Below are positions 1 to 6,456 of a stretch of 20,212 bases of DNA, in pieces. The notes under the pieces are model-generated. The model saw nothing but the letters and a program-made list of their open reading frames with translations, had not been told where the DNA came from and did not search any database. The position numbers and the translations under genes are program-made. The stretch's first letter is position 1. The number at the start of each line of letters is the position of its first letter. This DNA is from Microcaldota archaeon (GTDB lineage: Archaea; Micrarchaeota; Micrarchaeia; Micrarchaeales; Micrarchaeaceae): NCBI GenBank assembly GCA_021850375.1, contig JAJZLZ010000006.1, forward strand, positions 1-20,212. Reading direction: 5' to 3'.

Positions 1-60
1 CGTCTCGGCAAAGAGTACATTTAGATCCAACATCACTGTTCCGGTTGCCAAGTAAACCAA
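1..60 (-). CDS. Possible 5' end of a protein cut by the window edge
   Basis: An open frame begins with TTG right after an in-frame TAG and runs off the window edge. It would read MVYLATGTVMLDLNVLFAET. Alternative in-frame starts are GTG (36-34) and ATG (33-31). It lies 18 nt after the stop of the preceding minus-strand gene, so it could be the third gene of that operon. Twenty codons are too few to assign a family, and no clear Shine-Dalgarno site precedes the TTG. The coding call is weak. Confidence 0.25.
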   Translation of the reverse strand, partial: MVYLATGTVMLDLNVLFAET

Positions 61-78
61 CTATTAAAATTTAGGCCG

Positions 79-783
79 TCAAATCCCATGAAACCAAAAG
101 CCCTTTCCGCCAGATTCAGGACCCTTCTTTTTGCCAAATATCCTGGCCATAATCCCTCTCTTCTTCTCCTCCTTTGGAGATGCGCCCTTTACATAGGATT
201 TGTCTATAACGCTTGCCATATCCTCGTGTGACTGCAAATAGACATTTTGGAACTCCTTGAACTTCTCTTTCTTTTCCACGGCGACGCGGCTCATCTTGCT
301 CTCCCATTCAGGGCGCAGTTTCTCCCATTGCTCCATTGTATAGCCATATGGCGCCCTCTCGCGTATCTTTGCCGGACGGTATGCATAGGAGTATAGATTT
401 GTGTAGTAATCATAATCGGATATCTCATAAGAGCCGGACGCCGCATTCACCCCCTCTTTATGCAGAAATTCGAGAAGATCTTCTATGCTTATCTTCTCCT
501 TGTTGTTGTCCGCATCCTTTGGGTTGTATATTATTGTTATCTTTGCCTTTGTGTAATCTACCGTAGCCTTTATTACAGGGTCCATGAGCATTAGCCTATA
601 CTGCAGCCTTGCGGCGTGAGGTATGTCTATTAGCTCCTTGCGGCTGACATTTGTTATCGTCACCTTCTTTATCATATGATAAGGAACCATGTAGGCCTTT
701 CCTTCCTCTACTATGTACGGGTCAAAGGATGAATTATACTCCATTTCCTGCTTTGCGTGCGTTGGGTTTGATCCATGGTCCAT
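79..783 (-). CDS. Conserved hypothetical protein with an HMA-like N-terminal domain, partner of the Tes-like enzyme
   Basis: This 234-residue soluble protein has no cysteine. Residues about 38-112 have the spacing of a ferredoxin-like heavy-metal-associated domain: a beta strand (KKVTITNV), a helix, a strand (VIKATVDY), a strand (KITIIYNP) and a helix (IEDLLEFLHKEGV). The usual CxxC metal-binding loop is absent. The middle is Tyr-rich (DYDYYTNLYSYAY), followed by a charged helical stretch (EKKEKFKEFQ) and a basic tail ending in a Gly-rich segment with FWFHGI. A GTGAT Shine-Dalgarno sequence sits 4 nt before the ATG. The gene starts 30 nt after the radical SAM stop, so the two are probably one transcript. 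I infer an accessory or substrate-handling role for that enzyme. The HMA resemblance is by eye and uncertain; the coding call is solid. Confidence 0.85.
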   Translation of the reverse strand: MDHGSNPTHAKQEMEYNSSFDPYIVEEGKAYMVPYHMIKKVTITNVSRKELIDIPHAARLQYRLMLMDPVIKATVDYTKAKITIIYNPKDADNNKEKISIEDLLEFLHKEGVNAASGSYEISDYDYYTNLYSYAYRPAKIRERAPYGYTMEQWEKLRPEWESKMSRVAVEKKEKFKEFQNVYLQSHEDMASVIDKSYVKGASPKEEKKRGIMARIFGKKKGPESGGKGFWFHGI

Positions 784-813
784 TCATATCACTTAAATTA
801 ATTTACTCTTAAA

Positions 814-1017
814 TTAAGAGCAGCCGCATGAGCCGCCGCATGCGCAGCCATCGTCCTTGCTCTCGCCTTTGCTATGCGCAGTTGAGTCTGAACAGTTGCA
901 TGAGCCGCCACAGTTGCAGCCATCGTCCTTGCTCCCACCTTTGCCATGCGCAGTTGAGTCTGAACAGTTGCATGAGCCGCCGCATGCACAGCCATCGTCC
1001 TTGCTCTCGCCTTTATT
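814..1017 (-). repeat. 72-bp tandem repeat encoding the Cys-rich tail of the Tes-like protein
   Basis: The same block begins at 830, 902 and 974 on the plus strand, giving an exact 72-bp period and about 2.7 copies. Each copy encodes 24 residues: an acidic and basic lead (SKDDG), the Cys core CxCGGSCxC, and a hydrophilic spacer (SDSTAHxKG). Differences between copies are few, so the expansion is recent or homogenised. Being in multiples of three, copy-number change would keep the frame and alter only the number of Cys cores. Confidence 0.93.
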
Positions 1018-2931
1018 TTGCACTTGTGCATATGCGAGCTTATTTTGCGTCGTGCTCTTTGGCGTTGCCGCCTGTTGGGACATTACCTTTTCACCAGAGG
1101 TTGTTGATACAATAACGCTCTTTTGCTGAACTGGGGAGAGCGATGCGAAATTAGTAAGGCCCAATCCTCCATTAACCGGCATTGCAAAATAGTCGGTCAT
1201 GTTCACATATGTTTTTATGTAGCTTGGCGTCTGCTCCAGCTCCTTTACGTTCCTTATGTACTTGTCCTTCCCATAGCTCCAATCATTGTGGGTCTTCTGC
1301 CATTCGTGGGATGGTATGCTGTATTGCTTTTGCACCTTGTCCCTGTAGACCTCAGGAAATACGTTGAATGTGCAGAACGGCAAAACCTCTCCGTCTGGCA
1401 TGGCGTAGTGTATGTCGCACTTCTCAACCCTGTGTATGTCGTAGGTGTATTCGTCTTGGAAGTGCATCATGCCAAGAAACAGCGATTTCATCTGTATCTT
1501 GCCCATCGTTGCGAAGTCGCGCTTTAGAAACAGCGACATGAATAGCTTTGCGAAGTTCACGCTCTTTGGCTGCTTCTTCTTGTCTATGAACCTTCCAATC
1601 CCAAGAAGGGCCTTTACTGCTATTGCCTTTCTTACAAGCTTCCCCTTGCCATCCATCTCATTTACCGCCTTCTGCAGATGCTCAATTAGCCCAGGGGCGT
1701 CCAAAAATTCTGTAATCGGGATTATCTTGTTGTCGCTGTCTAGGAATATGTAGCAACCAGCGCCGCAGGCAAAGTGTATGGACAGATCGTACTTGAACTC
1801 TCCGGATAGCGCCTCTATGAACTTGTTTATTCCTCCAACATATGGCACGGAGAACCAGTGCTCCTTTCTTATGACTCCGTTGGTCTGCTCCTCGATTAGC
1901 TTTATAGCGCCAGGTATTGATATGCGCTGCTTCTCCCTTAGTCTTGTTGGCATTCTGCCTACAAGCGATACCGGCTGGAAGTTTACCGCCTTTACAACGT
2001 CTATGTTGTTTAGTGCGAAGTTTATCATTGCTCCAAGCTCGTGCTCGTTTATGGTCCTAATGACTGTCGGCACCAAAACCACGCTGCCTCCGCTCTTTCT
2101 AATAGCATCTAGTGCAAGTGGCGCCTCCCAGTGGTTCTTTGGATTCGCGCGCTTGCTGACACCATCAAAGCTCATATACAGCGTGCTTACGCCAGCATGC
2201 CTTAATTGGTATGCCATCTCTGGGTTTAGCCCGATGTTTATGCCGGTGGTGTTTAGCTGTATTTGATCAAAGCCCTCCTCCTTTGCAATCCTGACAACGT
2301 CAATTATGTGCGGGTGCATTGTAGGCTCTCCGCCAGTTATTTGTATCGCATTTGCAGGTATTGGCTTTTGGCTTCTCAAATTGACAAATATCTTCCTTAT
2401 CTCATCTAAATTCGGCTCGTATATCGGCTCTCCCTCCTTTGCATAGAAGAAGCAGTACCAGCAGCTTAGATGGCACCTGTTAGTTATTACTATATTGGCA
2501 AGGCCCGTGTGCGACTTGTGCCTCTCGCACATTCCGCAATCAAATGGGCAGTTTGCACCCTTTGTCTCTGTTATGTAGTTTGGGTTTTCAAATCCCCTGC
2601 CATAGTAGTTGTAGCGCTTCATCTTCATGTACATGTCATAGTCTTCCCAATATTTCTCTATCGTCCACTTATGTTCGGGGCAGTACTTTCTTATCATCAC
2701 ATTGTCTCCGTCCTTATAGAGCGTTCCGTTTATTATCAGCTTGCACTCGGGGCACACAGTCATTGTTTTGTCGACAATCGGCATGCTCTCTATTTCTTCC
2801 ATTGTTCGATGGTATGGCGCTAAAATCGCATCTGATGGAGTGATGTTGCTATCCTCCGGCCTTTTGCTATTTATCTCTACTGGCTTTTTGATCTCTACAG
2901 TAACTTCCCTATGCTGTGGACTATTTGGCAT
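814..2931 (-). CDS. tes: Radical SAM protein of the tetraether lipid synthase (Tes) type with Cys-rich repeat tail
   Basis: This 705-residue protein resembles archaeal Tes (MJ0619-like), which joins two archaeol phospholipids through C-C bonds to make membrane-spanning tetraethers. Visible elements: an N-terminal Cys site CPECK (60-63) with CPEH (84-87), a second cluster-type site C128/C132/C135, the radical SAM motif CHLSCWYC (C153, C157, C160), GGEP (200-203), and further cysteines in FACGAGC and near PFCTF. Family members have several Fe-S clusters plus a rubredoxin-like iron, which fits this layout. The catalytic region ends near residue 590. A low-complexity linker follows, then residues 642-705 form 2.7 copies of a 24-residue unit with 12 cysteines, which I do not know from characterised Tes proteins. 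A GGTGAG Shine-Dalgarno site precedes the ATG. The partner gene lies 30 nt downstream. Exact substrate is inferred from family only. Confidence 0.85.
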   Translation of the reverse strand: MPNSPQHREVTVEIKKPVEINSKRPEDSNITPSDAILAPYHRTMEEIESMPIVDKTMTVCPECKLIINGTLYKDGDNVMIRKYCPEHKWTIEKYWEDYDMYMKMKRYNYYGRGFENPNYITETKGANCPFDCGMCERHKSHTGLANIVITNRCHLSCWYCFFYAKEGEPIYEPNLDEIRKIFVNLRSQKPIPANAIQITGGEPTMHPHIIDVVRIAKEEGFDQIQLNTTGINIGLNPEMAYQLRHAGVSTLYMSFDGVSKRANPKNHWEAPLALDAIRKSGGSVVLVPTVIRTINEHELGAMINFALNNIDVVKAVNFQPVSLVGRMPTRLREKQRISIPGAIKLIEEQTNGVIRKEHWFSVPYVGGINKFIEALSGEFKYDLSIHFACGAGCYIFLDSDNKIIPITEFLDAPGLIEHLQKAVNEMDGKGKLVRKAIAVKALLGIGRFIDKKKQPKSVNFAKLFMSLFLKRDFATMGKIQMKSLFLGMMHFQDEYTYDIHRVEKCDIHYAMPDGEVLPFCTFNVFPEVYRDKVQKQYSIPSHEWQKTHNDWSYGKDKYIRNVKELEQTPSYIKTYVNMTDYFAMPVNGGLGLTNFASLSPVQQKSVIVSTTSGEKVMSQQAATPKSTTQNKLAYAQVQNKGESKDDGCACGGSCNCSDSTAHGKGGSKDDGCNCGGSCNCSDSTAHSKGESKDDGCACGGSCGCS

Positions 2932-2977
2932 GCATGCTCACCATTATTGATATTAACCTAAATGTAATCTATTTAAA
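2932..2977 (-). promoter_or_regulatory. Promoter and Shine-Dalgarno site of the Tes-like operon
   Basis: On the minus strand a TATA-like box TTTAAATA (2977-2970) lies about 40 nt before the ATG. A GGTGAG Shine-Dalgarno site sits 5-6 nt before the start, so this transcript should have a short leader of about 15 nt, unlike the many leaderless genes in the window. An out-of-frame ATG overlaps the region just upstream of the true start. Confidence 0.55.
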
Positions 2978-3005
2978 CCTTACACCAGCTAAAATTTACT
3001 TATTT

Positions 3006-3356
3006 TCAAATTTTGCCTGCCTTCCTCGCATAGCTTCGAGCAATAGTTATGAACTTGCCATCCGATGCCGCCTCATCTATTATGCTAATAGCATAGTCTT
3101 TGCTTGGCGCGGCGAATATCTTTTGCGCGATTGCCATTGCCATCCCACTTGACAATATATCCTTGGCTATTTCTGTTATGTTAGGTGCGAGCTTTCCGTT
3201 TAAGTAATCGCTAATTGCCGCCTGCTTAACGCCCAAAATGTCAGCTATATGCATCTGCGCCATCCCCATCTTATATAGCTCCATTGCAACAGACATCCTA
3301 AGAGCTGGCAGCGTGAATCTGCTTGCAATCTCGCAATCTAGCATTACCTTCTTCAT
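3006..3356 (-). CDS. Predicted helix-turn-helix transcriptional regulator (COG2522-like)
   Basis: This 116-residue protein has an XRE-type helix-turn-helix: LPALRMSVAMELYKMGMAQ leads into HIADILGVKQAAISDYLNGK (about residues 36-55). The order 'leading LP-R, first helix, helix-turn-helix, then YLNGK' is that of the archaeal COG2522 regulators. The C-terminal part is helical with no recognised ligand domain. Its ATG overlaps the stop of the upstream RpiB-like gene in an ATGA (3353-3356), so the two are translationally coupled and probably work together. The target is unknown. Confidence 0.8.
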   Translation of the reverse strand: MKKVMLDCEIASRFTLPALRMSVAMELYKMGMAQMHIADILGVKQAAISDYLNGKLAPNITEIAKDILSSGMAMAIAQKIFAAPSKDYAISIIDEAASDGKFITIARSYARKAGKI

Positions 3357-3925
3357 TCTATCCCAAAAACATCATACAGCTTTCCTTTTATGCCCCCTCC
3401 CTTATGCTTAGGCGGACCATTATTATCCTGTTGCAAAATGTTACCTTCACCCTCTCCATTTGCCGCGTCGCTCTGGGGCTTTTGAGCCTTTTGAGGTTGA
3501 ATAGGCTTTGCCTTTGTGTCGTTTTGCTGCCTTTGCTGTATTGGTTTTGCTTTTGGCTCTAATTCATCTTCGCCGTTTTCCTCTTTTTTCCAATTTAAAT
3601 TGGATAATGCATCAAGCAGCTGCTTTGGTTTTACCACAGACGGATCGATTACTATCAGATTGGCATTAGAATCCGCCGCTTGCTCCAGCTCATCGGCATC
3701 ATTGCACGCCGCTGCCCTGATGCTTGGATTTTTATTTGCAGACATCGTATCTTTCATTGGCGCTCTTGAGAGCATTATGCCAATATCTACAGAATTGATT
3801 CGTGAAGCTAACTGCGAGAAATTGCCATCATACGAAATTATTATTGCAGAGTGCCCGATATCGTTCATCGCATTAGACAGCTCAATGCATTCGTCCTTGT
3901 CTTCTCCTATAATGCACAACTTCAT
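3353..3925 (-). CDS. Degenerate RpiB/LacAB-like protein with low-complexity tail
   Basis: Residues 1-95 follow the RpiB sugar-phosphate isomerase fold: an N-terminal strand (MKLCIIGED), GHSAIIISYD, DIGIMLS (47-53), ANKNPSIRAAACND (63-76) and SNANLIVID (86-94). These match RpiB blocks GIxxCGTGIG, ANKxxGIRAAxxxD and HNDANVL. However, the catalytic-loop Cys is Ser53, the GTG is RAP, and the early Asp-His pair is missing, so isomerase activity is unlikely. Residues 112-180 are a Gln/Lys/Pro/Gly-rich linker, ending in a basic GGGIKGKLYDVFGIE. The stop overlaps the start of the HTH regulator. I infer a binding or sensing role. A TATA-like box (about 3940-3952) lies roughly 26 nt before the ATG, suggesting a leaderless transcript. 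Confidence 0.65.
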   Translation of the reverse strand: MKLCIIGEDKDECIELSNAMNDIGHSAIIISYDGNFSQLASRINSVDIGIMLSRAPMKDTMSANKNPSIRAAACNDADELEQAADSNANLIVIDPSVVKPKQLLDALSNLNWKKEENGEDELEPKAKPIQQRQQNDTKAKPIQPQKAQKPQSDAANGEGEGNILQQDNNGPPKHKGGGIKGKLYDVFGIE

Positions 3926-3986
3926 CTAAAAACCATTAATATATAGATTAGAAAAATATTAATGCTAATATATAGGAACTTTTTGC

Positions 3987-4060
3987 GCCCTTGTAGTATA
4001 ACTTGGATAGAACGCGGGCTTCCGGAGCCTGTGATCCGGGTTCAAATCCCGGCAAGGGCA
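3987..4060 (+). tRNA. tRNA-Arg (anticodon CCG)
   Basis: All four arms fold. The acceptor stem is GCCCTTG with CAAGGGC, the T arm is CCGGG-TTCAAAT-CCCGG, and the anticodon stem CGGGC/GCCTG encloses TTCCGGA, giving anticodon CCG at 4022-4024. The discriminator base is A (4060) and CCA is not encoded. There is no intron. The D stem has one A-A mismatch at 12-23. An AT-rich TATA-like sequence (about 3966-3975) precedes it, shared with the divergent RpiB-like gene. Confidence 0.96.
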
Positions 4061-4078
4061 TTCCTATTTGGATTTAAC

Positions 4079-4116
4079 TTTGGGCTTATCAATAGATTGG
4101 TTTATGAGAGCCCAAA
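4079..4116 (+). terminator. Hairpin after tRNA-Arg
   Basis: TTTGGGCT (4079-4086) pairs perfectly with AGCCCAAA (4109-4116) around a 22-nt loop. It lies 18 nt after the tRNA and 60 nt before the methyltransferase. It may mark the transcript end or processing of the tRNA, or belong to the methyltransferase leader. Confidence 0.35.
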
Positions 4117-4175
4117 TACATAAAATTGAATAAAAACAATTATAGTTTCTGCTAATACATGATATATGTAATTTT

Positions 4176-4718
4176 ATGGACGATAAAAAAATTACCAAAA
4201 GACACTTAAATACTACAACACTAGAAGAGCATTTTACACAGGCATTAGAGGATAATAGTGAGTACCTCAAAGCTGTGGAAGGTGTAGATTTAGGGGCAGG
4301 TGGAGGAAGATTTTCAAAAATTTTGAGCAAGTATGTAAAAAACTTGTATTCCGTTGATGTATCTGAAGAGGCTATTACAGCAATGAACACAAACTTGGCC
4401 GATTTTAAGAATATAAAAATAATCAAGGTGCAATCTAACAGCTTGCCATTTAAAGATAGCAGCATAGATATGGTATTTGCAGCAAACTCGTTCCATGATG
4501 TTCCGGTTGGTTACGAAAGCGAGATAAGGAGAGTTCTAAATACAAATGGGCTATTTGTAAATCTTGATTGGAAGAAAGAGCCAACCACATTTGGTCCACC
4601 ATTATCGATACGGTTTTCTGAAGACGATGTAGTAAGCAAGTTAAAAAAACAGCATTTTAAACTTATTAAGAAACAGGATATCAAAACCCATTATATGCTT
4701 ATATTCTCGAAAATTTAG
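4176..4718 (+). CDS. Class I SAM-dependent methyltransferase (Methyltransf_11-like)
   Basis: This 180-residue protein has the Rossmann SAM-binding motif I VDLGAGGGRFSKIL (37-50), an acidic residue at the end of strand 2 (SVDVSEEAI), motif NSLPFKDSSIDMVFAANSFHDV typical of the Methyltransf_11 family, and a short beta C terminus. No specificity domain is present, so the substrate cannot be named. The gene is markedly AT-rich compared with its neighbours (AAA, ATA and TTA codons dominate) and lies directly behind a tRNA gene with no functional partner, which suggests acquisition. I found no duplicated tRNA 3' end marking the far edge of an island. Confidence 0.85.
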   Translation: MDDKKITKRHLNTTTLEEHFTQALEDNSEYLKAVEGVDLGAGGGRFSKILSKYVKNLYSVDVSEEAITAMNTNLADFKNIKIIKVQSNSLPFKDSSIDMVFAANSFHDVPVGYESEIRRVLNTNGLFVNLDWKKEPTTFGPPLSIRFSEDDVVSKLKKQHFKLIKKQDIKTHYMLIFSKI

Positions 4719-4761
4719 GCTGGATATTTTAGAATTTAACCGTATTACATAAATGCAGGCA

Positions 4762-4805
4762 TTGGCAAAACCGTGCTAACAGATGTTAACAAGCCAGTTT
4801 GCCAA
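4762..4805. repeat. Inverted repeat in the methyltransferase / DUF1059 convergent spacer
   Basis: TTGGCAAA (4762-4769) is the exact inverse of TTTGCCAA (4798-4805), with a 28-nt loop that contains a smaller GTTAAC palindrome. It lies between two convergent genes, so it may act as a bidirectional transcript end. A similar TTGGCA/TGCCAA dyad occurs at 6423-6453. Confidence 0.4.
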
Positions 4806-4830
4806 CAGCACTGCCCAAATGCCACATATG

Positions 4831-5007
4831 TTAAGAGTCTTTTATGGCAGTTTTTATTTTAGCCATTGTGGCCTGATCTATATTTGACATATTGTGGTCT
4901 TTCTTTGCATGCGCAGCTATTTTTTTCATCAATTCTGCCTCGTCAACAGCACGCGCCTCAAAGCCGCAAGACATTCCTATATCCTTACATGCGAATTTTT
5001 TTGCCAT
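4831..5007 (-). CDS. DUF1059 small protein
   Basis: A 58-residue protein starts MAKKFACKDIGMSCGFEARA and continues with a helix (DEAELMKKIAAHAKKDHNM) and a short C-terminal helix. This is the usual DUF1059 pattern: FxCKDxGxxCxF, then a 'EEELxxxxxxHAxxxHxM' helix, at the usual family length of about 55-60 residues. The function of the family is unknown; the two Cys and two His could bind a metal. The gene sits next to the right end of the TnpB element, whose insertion lies just upstream of its promoter. Confidence 0.88.
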   Translation of the reverse strand: MAKKFACKDIGMSCGFEARAVDEAELMKKIAAHAKKDHNMSNIDQATMAKIKTAIKDS

Positions 5008-5044
5008 TATATCTACCCACAGTTATATTATGTACTTTGCAAAA

Positions 5045-5200
5045 CGTGACATACTCCCACCCCTGAAGGGTGTGGGCTTCTTGGTTCAACGAACTACTCA
5101 TTGGTATCTCCCCAAGCGTGACTTCCCGTCTGCCCGACGGTAGTTGCTCTGTGCAATATATTTTGTGCTGCGTTTATATCCCTGTCTGTGACGGAATTAC
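5045..5200 (-). ncRNA. Predicted omega (reRNA) guide RNA of TnpB
   Basis: In characterised TnpB systems the guide RNA spans the 3' end of tnpB and the element's right end, with its guide taken from the flanking DNA. Here the matching stretch includes the last codons of tnpB and the hairpin at 5056-5076. The guide would be read from the flank beyond about 5045, towards the DUF1059 promoter. The 5' boundary is a guess; nothing in the sequence alone proves transcription. Confidence 0.35.
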
Positions 5201-6200
5201 ATTTGTCGCAGACGTATGTCCTTTCGTATAGGGACATATTCTTCTTTGTTCCACAGACATGACAGGTCTTTGTTGTATCCTTTGCGTCCACGAACACGAC
5301 TTGGCAACCAGCGTTTTCAGCTTTGTATACCATCATGTTCGCAAACCTGTTCCAACCAGCGTCATTTATCTGTTTTCCGTAGGCATGTTCAGCCATTTCC
5401 TGCGATTGAAGTCTCTCGATTCCTATTAGAGAATATGAATTCACCAACTGTATAGAGGTCTTATGAAGGAAATCAGCCCGTGAGTTTTGAATTTTCTCAT
5501 AGACATTTGCGACCTTCCTCTTTGCCAAGAACCTGCTTTTGCTTCCTTTTTTCTTCCGAGATATGTTCCTTTGACGTTTCGCAAGTATTTTCTCCCACTT
5601 CGCAAGGTGACGCGGGTTGCCTATTTTCGTTCCGTTGGACAATGTTGCGAATGTCTTTAGTCCTAAGTCTATACCTATCTGTCCCTTTCCATTTGATATG
5701 AAAGGTTTGGTTTCCTGTTCAACTGTGAAGACTGCAAACCATTTGCCTGACGATTCTCTTTTCAGCGATAACGTCTTCATTGTGCCTTCGATTGGTCTGT
5801 GAATCACCATAGATATTTCCCCGAAAGGAGTGATCTTGACCTTCTTCCCAACGATAGAGAATCCGCTTTGTGGGTAATAGATTGACTTTGCCCTATCTAT
5901 GTTCTTGAATCGTGGGAATCCTGCCTTCTTTCCACGTTTCCGCATGATGAAGCAGCGAAGAAGAGCCTTATGAAGCCTATGAGAAACGTCCTGAGCAGAC
6001 TGCGAATACATGCCCGTCTTCTTAGTTTCTGATTGAAGTTGCGACTTTGTGGGGAACTTTCCTGTCTCGTTGTATCTTTTTATCGCAAAGTCGAGAAGAG
6101 TATTCCAGAGATTCTTTGAACGCCACCTGTGAGTATCGAGTTCTTTTTCCTGTGTAATTGTCGGATACAACCTGAATTTATATGCTCTTTTCAGTTCCAT
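5094..6200 (-). CDS. tnpB: TnpB RNA-guided nuclease of an IS605-group element
   Basis: This 368-residue protein is full length and looks intact. The N terminus has the usual AYKFRLYPT start, and the RuvC triad is present: D178 in GIDLGLKTF, E262 in IGIERL and D341 in DRDINAAQN. The zinc finger has C313, C316, C331 and C334. TnpB is an RNA-guided DNA nuclease that helps its element persist by cutting the empty site. A TATA-like box (6221-6230) lies about 26 nt before the ATG, indicating its own leaderless promoter. Codon use is richer in GC-ending codons than the adjacent methyltransferase, as expected of an insertion. No nuclease-inactivating change is visible. Confidence 0.95.
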   Translation of the reverse strand: MELKRAYKFRLYPTITQEKELDTHRWRSKNLWNTLLDFAIKRYNETGKFPTKSQLQSETKKTGMYSQSAQDVSHRLHKALLRCFIMRKRGKKAGFPRFKNIDRAKSIYYPQSGFSIVGKKVKITPFGEISMVIHRPIEGTMKTLSLKRESSGKWFAVFTVEQETKPFISNGKGQIGIDLGLKTFATLSNGTKIGNPRHLAKWEKILAKRQRNISRKKKGSKSRFLAKRKVANVYEKIQNSRADFLHKTSIQLVNSYSLIGIERLQSQEMAEHAYGKQINDAGWNRFANMMVYKAENAGCQVVFVDAKDTTKTCHVCGTKKNMSLYERTYVCDKCNSVTDRDINAAQNILHRATTVGQTGSHAWGDTNE

Positions 6201-6336
6201 ATATTTATACCATTATTTATATTTATATACTTTTCTGCGGTTCGCTTTCATCCCACCTCTAAAGAGTGTGGGATTTCCCGCTCACGTTGTTAAACCTTTG
6301 CAAATGTGCTGTTAGTGAAAGTTTCTAATTTTTCCG

Positions 6337-6380
6337 GTGACATCCTGCCCAAAGTAAACGGAGTTGGCTTCCTCTGCGTT
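6337..6380 (-). repeat. Possible relic of a second IS605-type right end
   Basis: GTGACATCCTGCCC (6337-6350) followed by GGCTTCCT (6366-6373) and TTCA resembles the intact right end, which has GTGACATACTCCCA (5046-5059), GGCTTCTT (5075-5082) and TTCA in the same order. The central hairpin arms are degraded. No tnpB coding remnant adjoins it. Confidence 0.35.
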
Positions 6381-6422
6381 CATTTAAAAACTAAATAGCT
6401 AAACTCTCATCACAAAGCCCAA

Positions 6423-6453
6423 AATTGGCACGCCGTTTTAGTTTATGCCAATT
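6423..6453 (-). terminator. Hairpin after the class-1 isoprenoid gene
   Basis: AATTGGCA (6423-6430) pairs perfectly with TGCCAATT (6446-6453) around a 15-nt loop, ending 3 nt beyond the stop codon of the minus-strand gene. The position suits a transcript end or a 3'-end-stabilising hairpin. Confidence 0.4.
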
Positions 6454-6456
6454 GAA

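Larger units (their letters stand above)
5044..6296 (-). mobile_element. IS200/IS605-group element with tnpB only (IS1341-type)
   Basis: The element holds one gene, tnpB, and no Y1 transposase tnpA. Both ends carry similar subterminal hairpins. The left end (6250-6274) pairs ATCCCAC with GTGGGAT plus an inner CTCT/AGAG. The right end (5056-5076) pairs CCCAC with GTGGG plus an inner CCCT/AGGG. Each has a single unpaired T at the same place. The exact cleavage points are not visible, so edges are approximate. CTTTGCAAA occurs on both sides (5035-5043 and 6296-6304), although this family does not normally duplicate its target. Movement would require a TnpA in trans. Confidence 0.8.

Noticed and set aside
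814..1017. CRISPR-like array because of regular 72-bp spacing
   Set aside because: The whole period is repeated with no unique spacers, and it is in frame within a coding gene.
828..1129. Plus-strand frames opposite the Tes C-terminal repeat
   Set aside because: They are low-complexity His/Ser/Leu shadows of the 72-bp repeat and have no start signal or family resemblance.
3987..4116. tRNA-Arg as the attachment site of an integrated element
   Set aside because: I found no second copy of the tRNA 3' end in the window and no integrase gene.
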